This document shows, piece by piece, positions 9,494 through 20,600 of a DNA stretch of 64,000 nt. How positions within the stretch are numbered: the stretch's first letter is position 1; each line of letters opens with the position of its first letter. The translations under genes were made by a program, and so were the position numbers. The stretch comes from Semisulcospira habei. Taxonomy: Eukaryota > Mollusca > Gastropoda > Semisulcospiridae. The notes below the pieces were generated by a model. The model ran no database searches and had not been told where the DNA came from. It saw only the letters and a program-made list of their open reading frames with translations. The DNA lies in assembly GCA_036245525.1 (NCBI GenBank), contig BTPG01000005.1:118215299-118279298 (forward strand). The letters run 5' to 3'.

Positions 9494-10081
9494 TCACACA
9501 TTTTCTGACACACTAGACATAAGAACCGTTTTACGGGGAGTAGACGTCGGCGGAATAAAAACTTGTATACCACTATCACCTTCATTAGTGCTGTTATCAG
9601 TGTCAGTGTTATGAGTGTCACATTCCGCGGATCGAAACGATCGTTTCTTTCCATGCTGGGAACCCCGCTTCGCTGGTCGTCCTCCTTTACCTAGCTGCAT
9701 GAAGTGAACACACGCGACACATTCTTCAACACTCATATTTGGATGGAACATGGTCCAAATGTGTTGTGATGAGGCAATATCAGACGCTGCATTTCGCGTT
9801 GTCTCCTCGGACACACGTGTTTCAGTCGAGTCTATCCGTTTCATCCGACAATAGCAACTCCTACACATTGTTTTGGAGTGCATCATGTCTTTGTCTTCCT
9901 GGATATTAATTCCATAACACTTGTGGATTAAGTGTTCATAATTGATACAAAGAAATGACTTTTTATCCGTGTATCTCTTTTGTGATCTCTCGCCACATAT
10001 TCTGCACAATGCATTAACTCTCATTGCATGGAACACACCTATGTGTACACAGACTGTACGCATTTCATCAGACTCCATCAT
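9494..10081 (-). CDS. RAG1 N-terminal-like zinc-binding protein of an N-RAG-type element
   Basis: I start at ATG 10081 (a TTG two codons upstream is less likely), giving 195 aa. Seen in the protein: LCRICG at residues 25-30, LIHKCYGINI at 51-60, H68 and C73-x2-C76, then W109...HP...C121-x2-C124, then GKGGRPAKRG at 131-140 (AT-hook-like) and a basic run KKR. The spacing C-x2-C / H...C-x2-C / W...C-x2-C follows the central non-core zinc-binding region of vertebrate RAG1, which also contains LCRICG. In RAG1 this region supports the recombinase; in N-RAG-TP elements it is joined to a transposase. No DDE core is present here. A strong splice-donor match (AAG|GTATGT, GT at 9484-9483) lies 9 nt past the TGA stop at 9496-9494, so the stop may be a lesion in a longer spliced gene. 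Identification is from motif memory only. Confidence 0.6.
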   Translation of the reverse strand: MMESDEMRTVCVHIGVFHAMRVNALCRICGERSQKRYTDKKSFLCINYEHLIHKCYGINIQEDKDMMHSKTMCRSCYCRMKRIDSTETRVSEETTRNAASDIASSQHIWTMFHPNMSVEECVACVHFMQLGKGGRPAKRGSQHGKKRSFRSAECDTHNTDTDNSTNEGDSGIQVFIPPTSTPRKTVLMSSVSENV

Positions 10082-10251
10082 GATCAAAAGTTAAATCAAA
10101 AGTACATTTACAAGGTTGACTGTTAGTGTTACACTATTTCCCAAGAAAGAAACGTGGCTATCTCCTCAATAGTATCCGTGTAACTAAGCCCTCTCTTTCC
10201 CCAATGCCGGGAGTGTACACCAAGTCGGATGTCTGAAACTTGTCTGTCGAC

Positions 10252-10765
10252 ACCTGTCAGTGACCTCATTAATTACCCTCCTGCTTCCGTCCCCCACCAT
10301 GAACCCAAAATCCATTAAGTGATACGTACTGTAGGCATGCTAACCCTTATGCATGCAAGTGTGTTTCACTGGGAAAAGTAGCGTCTTTGTGTTATGGCTG
10401 TGGGAACTTTGTCAATTTCACAATAAATTCTCGTTTTCGTACATCAACAAATTCCCGTTCTCTTTATTTTCACCATGACCTGCTACACAAGTGCAAGTCG
10501 TAATGTTGTCATGTTTGGTATCAGTGTGTAGGTGAGAATTTCAACATTTGAACGATGTTGCTTCCACAACAGTCACTTTAGGCAGAGATGTGTTATGAAT
10601 ACAAATGTGTAGGTAGTTGTTATAGCGGCAGAGAGCCGGTCACACCGTGTACCGCTCAGTAGTGCGATATAAATAGAATGAGAGGGCGAGAGTGGAACTC
10701 GCGGCAGCCTTATCTCTCTGGCAGCTGGAAGCGAACTAAGTGTCGGCTATGGTAAAGGCGTGCCA
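10252..10765. repeat. Right arm of the N-RAG-type element
   Basis: Inverted copy of one left-arm unit (10252-10652) plus the outer unique part (10653-10765). It shares GATATAAATAGAATGAG with the left arm in inverse orientation. Two short indels separate it from the left units. Confidence 0.85.
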
Positions 10766-10799
10766 GATGCTACGGGGGCGCAGCACCCTCTCAGGTCCA

Positions 10800-11870
10800 C
10801 AACAGGCCTTCGAAGTCAGACGTGGCGTCTGGATCTTGTCCATTCACTCCATGGAGCCGGCCGACAGCTGCTTCGGCCGCCATGCAATGCGGTGAATGAC
10901 AGTCATCTAAGCCAGTCGAGGCTACCGGAACATGTCCACACGCTCCACGGAGCTGGCCGACAGTGGCCCCACACCTCAATGGGCAACAGACCTTCTCTAC
11001 AGGATCTTGGATACAACGTGGATAATGACTGTTCTCCTCACCCAGTCCAGGCTACTGGGCCCGTCCGCCCCACAGAGCCGGCCGACGATGGCCTCAGTTG
11101 CCCTGCTCCGCCGTAAACGACAGACCTCAGCCGGGAGAGGCTGCTGGGTCCTGTCCACCCGCCATAGAGCCAGCCTACAGTGTTTCGGTTGCCCTGCATC
11201 GTGGTGAATGACAGACCTTCTAGCCTGCCGAGGCTACTGGCACTTGTCCACCCGCCACAGAGCCGGCTGAGAGTGGCTTCGGCCGCCCCGCACTGCCGTA
11301 AATGTTAGACCTTTCAGCCAGAGTAAGCGGCTGGGTCCTGTCTGCCTACCACAGAGCCGGCTGACAGCGTTTTGCGCGCCCCGCAACGCAGTGAACGACA
11401 GATCTTCTATCTACTGGCACTTGTCCACCTGCCTCAGTGCCACAACATGGTGAACAACAGGCCTGCTCAGCTGGACGCGGCTACTGGATCTCGTCCGCCC
11501 ACCCACCACAGTGCCGGCTGACGGCGGCTTCGGTCGCCCCTCGCCGAGGTAAACAACTGACCTTCTCAGCCGGACGAGGCTACTGGCTCTCGCCCGTCCG
11601 CTCCACGGATCCCAGCCGGCAGCGGCTTCGGCCGCCTTGCATCGTGGTGGATGACAGTCCGGCTATGCCGGGTGCGTCTTCTAGATCTTGTCCACCCACT
11701 CCACAGAGCCGGCCGACAGTGACCTCGGTTGCCCCACTCCGCGGCGAATGGCAGTCCTACTACGCTGGACAAGACTACTGGATCTGGTCCGCCCGCTACA
11801 CGCTGCCAGCCGGTAGCGGTTTCGGTCGCCCCGCTTCGCGGTGGACAACAGCTCACCGGGTCCAGTGCCT
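10800..11870. repeat. Degenerate minisatellite in DIRS-B, period roughly 80-100 bp
   Basis: About eleven diverged copies of a unit built on CTACTGG-x-CTTGTCCACCC, CACAGAGCCGGCCGACAG, TTCGGCCGCCCCGC and GTGAATGACAG. The period varies between copies. It sits where a gag-proximal region would be expected. Confidence 0.8.
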
Positions 11871-12142
11871 TGCCTGTGTGGCTGGACCAGGAAGAAGGCG
11901 TGGTCGACAGCTGGACCAGGTCGCAGGCCTACTCTCCGGAGCTTGTCTCTCCCCTCCGGCCCTCGTAGGTGGTCCTTCGCCTCGGCTCCAGCTCCAGGTA
12001 AGTCCGTTCTTCCGCCGGAGGGTGGTGGGTACCCTCAGGGGAGCTTCCCGCCTGGAGGATTGTCGCTCCTTGTTCCCGAGCCCCTCGCTCGCTCCTTGCA
12101 GCAGTCTGCGTCGTCCTCCTTCAGACTCCGGGGGCAGAGACA

Positions 12143-12691
12143 TGGCGGTGATTGCAAGGGCACGGTTTCTGTGGGCTCTTCCTCCAGTGGGGGGCCCTCC
12201 TGCCCCAGGGCTCAAGCGGAAGGCCTCGGCTTCGGTGGATCCCGCACACCAGGCTACGAGACGGACGTCCCATCCTCCGCCACCCAGCTTCTCGGCTTGT
12301 GCGGAGGCCTTCACGGTGCAGTGGCGGCAACGCTCATAGGAAGGCGCCTTCTTCTCCGCCTCCAGGGCCCGGCGTGTCGGCTTCAAGCATCACCAATGTT
12401 GCTTGCGGTTCTCTTCCAGGCTTTCTCGCCCCCTGCTGTTGGTCGGCGTCATGGCAGGGTGCAGGCAGGTGGCCCAGAGCCCTGATTCGTCGGTGTCCGC
12501 ATGCCTTCGAGATGATGGCTAGCCTGTTCCGCTACACCCTGGTCGATGCTGGGTTCCTGGACCTCGCTACGCGCGCGGTTGTCAGAGCGCTGGAGGACTA
12601 CTGGGACCTGGATACTTCGGCGCCGCAGCACGGGTTGCAGTTCCTGCCGGTGCTGGCTAGTCGCGCAGCTTATCACTCCATTTCTCCGTAG
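12143..12691 (+). pseudogene. DIRS-B gag-like remnant
   Basis: Two frames carry a basic, proline-rich segment (GLKRKASASVDPAHQATRR) and then RYTLVDAGFLDLATRAVVRA, ALEDYWDL and VLASRAAYHS. The last part corresponds to RRIEDFWAF...TANWAVYHAS of DIRS-A in the same order. A frameshift separates the two halves. Confidence 0.55.
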
Positions 12692-12879
12692 TCGGTGGAT
12701 CCTTATTCTAAGCCCCACTTGGGAGGCGGGCGAGAAGTCGAACACGGACATCAGGCCCAGCGCCGCTCGACCAACCTTCGCTCCCTTCCGGCTGCCTGCT
12801 TGGCCGTCGGTTGCGCCCGGCGGACTGGGGGTTCCTGCCCGACCTCAGCCCGGTGCAACTACCTGAGTTCCGGTCAGGA

Positions 12880-13079
12880 AGTGGGTGGCTCTCGCCCTGC
12901 AAGCGTCCCACGCTGCAGTGGTTCCGACATGGAGGGGGCTACAGCTCCTGAGACCGCCTCAGCATCACCAGTGAGCAAGCTACACGCTCTCTCAGTGCAC
13001 CCCCCTCCCCCCTGTCTGCTGCTTAGGGATGGTGGCTCGGTTCAGCTCCTCACCAGCCCGACTTCTTGGCCAAGGATAG

Positions 13080-13112
<33 letters not shown>

Positions 13113-13550
13113 CGCTTCAGACAACACTTCGGCCACTGCAGGGCCGTGGCTTGTCCCGGGAGTCCCGACAGCATGACCCGGTCAGGGCTTTGGATTCTAC
13201 TGCCACTGGCCCAGCCCCAGGTGCCGGGCGGGAACGACGGTACCGCCCAGACTATCTCCGAGTGGCTAAGCGGGGGCATACATTCCGCTTCCACAGACCT
13301 CGCCCCAGAGGGCACGAAGAGGCTGCAGTTCAGGGCACAGGAGGTCAGAGCCATTGCCACGAGCCTCGCTTCGACCGCCAATGCGCAGTGAGGGACTTGT
13401 GGCGGCGGTGGTCTGGCGGGCAGGATCGACTTCGCCCGCGTCTGCCTTGGAGACCTCTCACGCCTACGAGAGAGTCTGGCCCTACTGGGACACATCACTG
13501 TGGCGCTACACTCCCTCCCGGCGCTGGAGGCACCTTGGGTAACGCCTAGC
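12880..13550 (+). pseudogene. DIRS-B tyrosine recombinase remnant
   Basis: SPVSKLHALSVHPP, GSVQLLTSP, LRPLQG, ESRQHDPVRAL and, in another frame, LAPEGTKRLQFRAQEVRAIA line up with the recombinase of DIRS-A (RVSELHALSVSP, GSVQLLTDP, LQPLQG, LSPEGAKRLQIRAHKVRA). The histidine of HxxR is a glutamine here. A poly-C tract of about 31 bp (13081-13111) and frameshifts break it. RT and RNase H, which should precede it, are gone. Confidence 0.65.
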
Positions 13551-13643
13551 TGAAATCGTTCGGGAGTGTGCACCGAAAGGGGGCCTTGCTAAGCGTTGAC
13601 ACGGGTAGGTGGTAGTAGGCGGCACCCTCCTCCTTCTCGCTAT

Positions 13644-13742
13644 TCTTCCTAATAGTAATGTCATCGGTAAGGGTTCTGAGAAAACAAATGTAGTTTTCTC
13701 TAAAATGTATTTTTTCGAAAAATACTTACCGATGACATTACT
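13644..13742. repeat. Internal complementary region of DIRS-B
   Basis: Left half is the inverse of the left outer end at 6434-6480; right half is the inverse of the right outer end at 13911-13983. The middle shows CTCTAAAATGTATTTTT. Same design as in DIRS-A and DIRS-C. Confidence 0.88.
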
Positions 13743-13744
13743 CA

Positions 13745-13983
13745 AACATCTCTCCCGCCTACCCCGCTTGCCAACAGTTCGCTAAGATAAGACTGGCGTG
13801 AGTAGATAGCTCATGTGAGGAGGAACGGAGGCTACCCAGGGTACTTGGTAACTGCTTGTTAGAGTTACGTCTCTGGTTGTGTAGCAACACATGTTTTGGA
13901 GGCTGAGTGTACCTTCCTAATAGTAATGTCATCGGTAAGTATTTTTCTAAAAAAATACGTTTTAGAGAAAAATACATTTTTTT
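13745..13983. repeat. Right inverted terminal repeat of DIRS-B
   Basis: Inverse match to 6434-6640. The outer 70 bp carry GTCATCGGTAAGTATTTTTC and a final T run, as in the other right ends. Confidence 0.85.
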
Positions 13984-14173
13984 CTTAGACCTAATATGGA
14001 AGCCTTTTATCTGTGATACATGTATTAAAACAACTAGTTAGTGAACTAATCAGGTGTCATACTTGAATGGTTATGGTCCGTTCATGTGCATCTGGTTCGC
14101 AGTTGTCAGACAACACCTCTAAATGATGAAACTTAGCCCATTCCGCCCTATGACAGGCTACATCCAGATACGG

Positions 14174-14312
14174 ATCGACTATGATAGTTCAAGGATGGTG
14201 CCAGAATAGCTATCATCATCCACCTATAGATGCAGCAAGCTAATATTACTATCTATAGAGAGGCCACAAGCTGTTATGGATCCACCCTTGCACTATCATG
14301 ATCAATCTATAG
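14174..14312. repeat. Degenerate HP1 hairpin element
   Basis: The left arm ATGATAGTTCAAGGATGGTG and CCAGAATAGCT are followed about 100 bp later by ACCCTTGCACTATCATGATC. The centre has been replaced by unrelated sequence with its own small inverted repeat (CTATAGAT/ATCTATAG). It lies in the PREB intron upstream of exon a. Confidence 0.5.
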
Positions 14313-14478
14313 TGGCACCAAGCTATTCTGGTTCCACACATGAACTGCCATGGTTGACTCCGTGTTCTGAACTGTTAGGTAGTATTCAGATGACAGTTTT
14401 GCTCGTATGTTTGGGACATTTGATTTTAGAGCTCAGTGTGTTGAAGGCATTTCTTTATGTGCAATCCTTTTGTGTCAG

Positions 14479-14652
14479 GTTTGGTGCAGTGGAGAACAAG
14501 AAAGATAAACTAAACCTGTACACCATTAGCATTCCTGCCAAGCGATCTAGCAACCCCGCCCCATGTCACATTCTCCTGTGGGACACTGAAACCATGAAAG
14601 TCAGAAGATCGGCCAATGCGGGCACAGAGGTTTTATCTGCTCTTTCTGTCAG
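14479..14652 (+). other. PREB: PREB exon a
   Basis: Acceptor TTTTGTGTCAG before 14479, donor GTGAGA at 14653. It encodes FGAVENKKDKLNLYTISIP through ALSV and ends in a split AG|T serine codon. This is a late WD40 blade. Confidence 0.9.
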
Positions 14653-17600
14653 GTGAGAATGTACCCAAGACTAAAGATACATTTTGCTTCTGTGTGTGTG
14701 TGTGGATGACAGTGTGTGAGTGTAATCCAGACCAAAAAGGTGACTGCCAAATGTGTAAAATGCAGACAAGAACCCAACGGAAAAAGAAACACGCTTAGAA
14801 AAGACAGTTACAACACAATTTATTAATATTTCAGGTAAGTACCCTTCTTTTGTTCAAAATAGTAATACATTTTGTTGTAACTGTCTTTTCTAAGCGTGTT
14901 TCTTTCTCTGTTGGTTCCTAAGTGTGTGAGTGTGTATTTCTGAGTTTTTTGCTCTCTTGTGCCTGTAGTTTCAGTCCAGGTTTCACGACGTTTGTGGCAA
15001 GGTTGCCTGACAAGCGTCCTTTTATTTCAGCAGGGCAGTGAAATATGTTCCATATCATCATTTTATTTTGGCTATAAGTTAACCCATTTAACCCTTATCA
15101 TTCGGAATACACCAGTGGGTGAAATAATTTTGGCTAAAATAGTTCAAGGGTAGTGTCAGAATAGCTTGGCGCCTCTAGGTGCCAAGCTATTCTGGCACCA
15201 CCCTTGAACTAAAGCCATTGGTCTATATCTTATCTGTAAGTACTATAATGTAGCTTGCATACAGCAGTGTACAAATTTGAAGCTTTTAGCCTCAGTATGA
15301 TATGGGTTAACCCCACAGCAGCATTTCCCAAATTTTGAAAGCATTGCCTAATGACTGTGTACCAGTTGCAGGTAATGGATTGACCATAATTTTTCAAGGG
15401 TAGTGCCAGATTAGCTTGGCGCCTTCAGGCACCAAGCTAATCTGGCACCAACCTTGAATTATCATGGTCAATCCATCTACTGCTGTCAGGCATCGGGGCT
15501 AAATGGGTGAACTTACTTGTGGGAAACATTAGTAAACTTAACAGTTTGTCTTGTTTGATTTCAGTGATGATGGTGTGTACCTGGGTGTAGGCACGATATC
15601 AGGCAGTGTCTCTGTGTATATTTCTTTCAGTTTACAGGTGAGTTCAGCGTGAGAGCAGTGTTTTCCTTGCTTCAGAATTTAATCGTATAATTTTAGCCAA
15701 TATTTCTACACTGGCACTGCTTGATCGACAGCTCAGGTTGAGAGTTTTGGGTTACAAGTGTTTAGTTGTTTTCTTCTTTGCTTTTAAAAGTAACGATCTT
15801 TACATGTACATGCATTTATTATGACATTGTACAATCCTATCTTATGTTCTTTTCATGTTTGTGGATCAAGAGAGTGACTAATTTTGTGCACAAATACTTG
15901 TTCAAGTTGTCATGTTCTGTACAAGTTAGCCCATTGCATCCTGAGACTGAATTTAAAAGAAAAGAAGCTTATAGTCCTATAAAGGCTACATTACAGATCT
16001 GGAGATAGATCAACCATTTTAGTTCAAGGGTGGTGCCAGAATAGCTTGGTGCCTGGGGCCTCCCAGGCACCAAGCTATTCTGGCACCACCCTTGAACTGT
16101 TATAGTCAAATTTGTTTCAAGCATGGGTGCTTCAGGGTTGAGTAATACAGGCAGATAGCCTTGACTATGTGTCTGCTTTGCTTTTCTGCATTTGTTTTTG
16201 TCATGGGCAATGAGCCTGACCGAAAACAACTACAGAAATGAAGAGTATACACACAAACACAGTCATTACCTATTTTTATTTTCTCAAAATCATTACCGAC
16301 GGCATTACTACTAGGAATGCTTCGTTTAGCTTAACAATTTTACCCAAAAAAACCTCGTTGTTTACCTGACGACAGGGGAGGCAACCACAAGGGGTGTCAT
16401 TACCAGGATCCCCCGAGTGGCCTTCCCTGCCTCCCTATCCGGTGGCGCGCTCACCGTTTCCCGCCAGTCTCTTCGCTTAGCTCACCAGGATAGACCATGT
16501 GCACCTCGGGTGCTCCGGCTGTGGATGGTGGGATTACCGTTGCGTACTCTGGATTCTTTGGATTCTTTGGATTATTTGTGTTACGGACATTCGTGGACGT
16601 GTGGTGCATTGTGTTTTGTGCTTGGTTTACCATGTGTTCTGTGGATTACTTGGTGTTGGGTTTTCTGTGGGATTACCGGTTTGAGCCATGACAAGGTAAA
16701 ACAGCGGTTACTGCTTCCAGCCGGTTACGACCGGTCGGCGGCGGTGACCGGGCGGTGATGTATGCAAGCCGACTGGGAGCGCGGTCCCTCTTCGGAGGCT
16801 CCCCCCTTCTCACCGGTTTTCTTCTGTTCTTTGTTACAGTGTTTAGGTACAGACCCACACCAAGTGTGGCGCCTTCCAGTGGCCTAGCGACGGCCATGAT
16901 GTCTGCCTACCATGCTCGGGCTGCTCCTCCGATCAGACAGGCGACAGTGCGTGACGTGGGAGGAAGAGAGATGGTCACAGCTGTGGGCGTTTTCCCGGAG
17001 GGATAAACAGGCGCCTTGCACACAGCTGACGAACAAAGCAGCATCGACGACCATGAAGGGAAAGGCAGAGTCATACTGGTCGGTGCCTCGGGCAGCGCTG
17101 CCCCGCTCTGATCGGATGATGAGCCTAACAGCAGTGATCGGGGCTTGCCCCCCCCATTCGGACCCGGCACTAAGAGCTCCACCCCGCCTCGTAGAGGCCC
17201 AGGACATGCTCGACCGCCAGTGATGGGGTTCACCCCTAGGCAATGTGTTGGCATATGGAGCTCGGTCGCCCCCCCCCCCCCCCCCTGCAGTAAAGATGTT
17301 GTGCCAGATTTATCACCCCCCAGGTGAGAGACACAGAGAGTCCAAGCGGGGGACCCACCACCCTCTGAGAGGCAAGTGCCCGCCAGCCTTAGGCCGGACC
17401 AGCACTGTCATTGGGCCGCGTCTAGGGTGCACCTCTCAGGGAGGGATAGGAAAGATAACCACAGAATGCACACAAGAGCTCCACCCCGCCTCGTAGAGGC
17501 CCCGGATATGCAAGGACGCTCACTACGGGATTCGTCCCCTAGGTATGGGTCGGCATATGGAGCTCAGGCATCTCGCAGTAAACGGAGGGCGAGATTTCAG

Positions 17601-20600
17601 TCATGTGAGACACAGAACACACGCAAGAGCTCCACGCGCCTCGTTGAGGCCCCGGATATGCAAGACCGCCCTCGATGGGATTCGTCCCCTGGGTACGCGT
17701 CGGCAGATGGAGCTCGGGCCCCTCGCAGTAAGGCGAACCAACTGATGGGACATGCTTCCACATCGTGTTTAGACAGGGAAATGTTATGGAGACCAAAGCT
17801 GTCCCTAGAGGGATCAAGACGTCAAACAGGGTGGACGGACATTCGGTCATTAGAGCCAGACGACGGGAGGTGCTGCCCCGTCGTAATTGAACCCCCCAGG
17901 ATACCTCCCCCACGCCTTAGGAGCATGGAGAAGGACACAGGCTTCAGGGTCCCTAGTCGAAGAGTGGAGTCACAAACTCGCAGGGCGGATCCTCCATGTC
18001 CGAAGCACTATTGGGAGGAACTAACTCGGTCAGCAGCCGTCGAGAGGTGGTTTCTCGTCGAGTGCAGTCTCCTAGAACGCCACCCTGCCGTCCACCCACC
18101 CACACTCAGCTCTAGGAGGTAGAGAGAGACTCATAGTGGCCTTGGCCCTGCATCACACGGGGACGAAGTCTACATGTTCGTTAGGGCGACCACATCAGCT
18201 GGGGACAGGGCACTACAGATGCCTAACGCCAGGGAACATCATTTCCCTCTCCACCTCTCCGACCAGCGGTCAAGCTCAGGTATGGCGCAGCGGCGGATCT
18301 TTTCGTGACACTGAGCATCAGAGGCGCCCTCCAGGAGCGGCCGATCTTCCGACCAGATCTTCAAGGGCCGATCTTCCTCGGGGAAACGACAGCCTCGACA
18401 CCCCGGCGCCGGGACCACAGAGATGGCAGCAGCAGGACAGAATCTCCCTCCCTTTCGGCACACGACCTTGGCAAGGGAGCAAGCGCAAACGCATCAACAC
18501 AGTGTGGCCCGCACTCTATCAGAGTGGGAGCAGCGTCTCACGGGTCAGGAATCCTTGTAAGTGGACGAGGGATCAAGCGGACAAACACATCAACAGGCTG
18601 GAGATGAAAGCATTGTGGCGCGCGCTCTCTCCAAGTGGAAGCAGCATCTCAAGGGTCAGGATATCCTCGCAGTTGGACGAGGGACCAAGCCGTGAAACAC
18701 ATCAACAGGTTGGAGATGAAAGCAGTGTGGCTCGCGCTCTCTCCGAGTGGGAGCAGCGTCTCACGGGTCAGGATATTCTCATATGTGGACGAGGGATCAA
18801 GCCGTCAAACACTTCAACAGGTTGGAGTGATAGCAGTGTGACTCGCGCTCTCTCTGAGTGGGAGCAGCGTCTCATGGTCAGGATACTCGTACTCTACGAC
18901 AACTCGACAGTGGTGGCCTACATCCAGAACCATATGACGAGGAGGCGCTAAGTCTACACCCGGAGGACGTGGTCCGGAGTTGGGGTAGACAACGGACACT
19001 CCTAACAGACGGTCGGTGTGTACCAACACATCGCATACTCGCCTCTTCTTGGGCGAGGCGTCCCGGCTCGTCGCGTCATTCCTCCTGCCGTCTTCGCCCT
19101 GAGAGGAAGGTTGCGACAATGACTGATGCATCGGGCAGCCCAGTGCTTCACGTCGCTCCCTTGCAGACTTACGGGATCTAGCGGAGGTGTTTGGCTACCA
19201 CGCGGCAAGACAGCGGCGGAGACCAGATGTTCTTCTGAGACTCCCGATGACCAGATGATGTGGCAGTGATGTGGAGTCTCTTCTGGGCGGTCCCGTGCTA
19301 GCGGTGGATAAGGAGGCGTCGATGTAGGCAGCGGCTCCCCACAGCCTACAGACTCTGAAGCGAAGCTTGGACAGGACTGCTCCCTGGGTGCGCTTCTCCC
19401 TAGCTGGCTCGGGATTTCCTCGGGAGGGTGATGCCTTCCATGAGCAAGTGTCTGGAGAAAACCTGGGACCTTTCAGCCATGGCCCCTTGGCGCGGGACAC
19501 GCACGCAGTGTTTAGGATGGCATACCACTCCACAGCCAACTCCTTGGTGGAGATCGCTGGCGACTGGATACGACGGGACGTGTTGTGACAGGTTCCAAGC
19601 TCACCCATATTTGGGAAGACAGCTGTGCAAGGCTCCGCGTGAGGACATTCTTCTGGGGGATTGACTAGGCAGACGGTAAGGTGGCAGCGCTGGATCCCTT
19701 GCCACCTCGGCAGGATTATCTCCACTCGCTTCTGTCAGCGGCGGAGAGATGGGAGCTTTGGTTACAGCGCTACTTGGTGATGCGAGAGCCCTGCCCAGAA
19801 GGAGACCACGGAGGTGGGCTGATGTCCTGACGCCCGATGGGCTATGATGGGCCCTTACGGATCCCAGACCTGGAGGCTAGGTGACGTCCAGTATCGGCTA
19901 TTGGCGCTTACTAGTACCTTCGGCCCTGCGCTTGCAACTACTTGGACGGTCGGCCCTCTGGAACCAGATGGTGAAGCGTGGGAGGACCCGGACTCCTAGC
20001 TGACTCAACGGCGCCGATGTGGATTCCTGGGCATTGGAGGCAAGTCCGACGGGGGACCAGCACGCAGAGTTGCTGCCTATGCAGGGAGTGCCTGACCGAT
20101 ACCAGCTGGATAGCGACCGGGGAACACGCAGGCAGATACATCCGCTGGCTGGAGTGAAAGGTGGTGTGGCTGGCTCGCATCGGATGGGAACATTGGCTTG
20201 CGCTACAGAAGGTATGGGTGTGCTCCGGTGTCACGACACGCCTGACAGAGTCAGGGAACCGTGGACAATATAAAAGTGCTAACACTCGAGAAACCCACCC
20301 ACTCTAAATAAATCACACAACACCAGTGATAAACAACAATCGACTCTTTCACTTCTCACACTTACTCTAACACCACCCCAACCCACTAATGCCTCGCACC
20401 CTCACACATACACACACATGCACTCATATAACATATTAACACATGAAAATGATTAATTGACAGATGAAAATTAACCATGGCTATGCAAGGCGGGTACTTT
20501 GTTTCTGTACAGTGTCCTCTCTGTCCCACACTAGACAGGGTGGCTCGTAATGTAATATTACTACCAATACCCCGAAGAGCACTGTTGCCGCGCTTGCCCA

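Larger units (their letters stand above)
8023..10765 (-). mobile_element. N-RAG-type foldback DNA element with long inverted arms, inserted in DIRS-B
   Basis: Long inverted arms enclose a single-gene centre. The left arm (8023-9374) is a unique outer part followed by three direct copies of a roughly 410-bp unit (starting 8154, 8567, 8973). The right arm (10252-10765) holds one inverted copy plus the matching outer part. Outer ends match as AGCACGGCTTTACC at 8024 and, inverted, GGTAAAGGCGTGCC at 10751. The centre encodes a RAG1-like zinc-binding protein (9494-10081, - strand) but no transposase core, so the copy is non-autonomous. Molluscan elements called N-RAG-TP carry a gene like the RAG1 N-terminal region; this looks like a relative. 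No convincing target-site duplication was found. Confidence 0.7.
6434..13983 (+). mobile_element. DIRS-B: DIRS-type retrotransposon, heavily decayed and host to other insertions
   Basis: Left ITR (6434-6640), ICR (13644-13742) and right ITR (13745-13983) match each other as in DIRS-A but with different sequence (for example GTGTTGCTACACAACCAG and CCCAGGGTACTTGGTAACTG on the two sides). Inside are a 5S rRNA-like sequence, an N-RAG-type foldback element, a minisatellite, a gag-like remnant and a recombinase remnant. RT and RNase H are absent: the gag-like part runs almost directly into the recombinase remnant. It cannot move by itself. Confidence 0.88.

Noticed and set aside
10760..12339. Overlapping ORFs of 100-300 codons in DIRS-B
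   Set aside because: Most are translations of the degenerate minisatellite at 10800-11870. Only the end (GLKRKASAS...) resembles a gag-like protein.
6434..13983. DIRS-B and its N-RAG insertion read as one transposon
   Set aside because: The N-RAG arms (8023-10765) are a self-contained inverted repeat and the DIRS ITRs and ICR form another; the composition and genes of the two do not mix.
14276..14656. 126-codon ORF starting at 14276
   Set aside because: Only its last part (from 14479) is coding. The upstream part crosses intron and a decayed hairpin; the acceptor TTTTGTGTCAG defines the real start of the exon.
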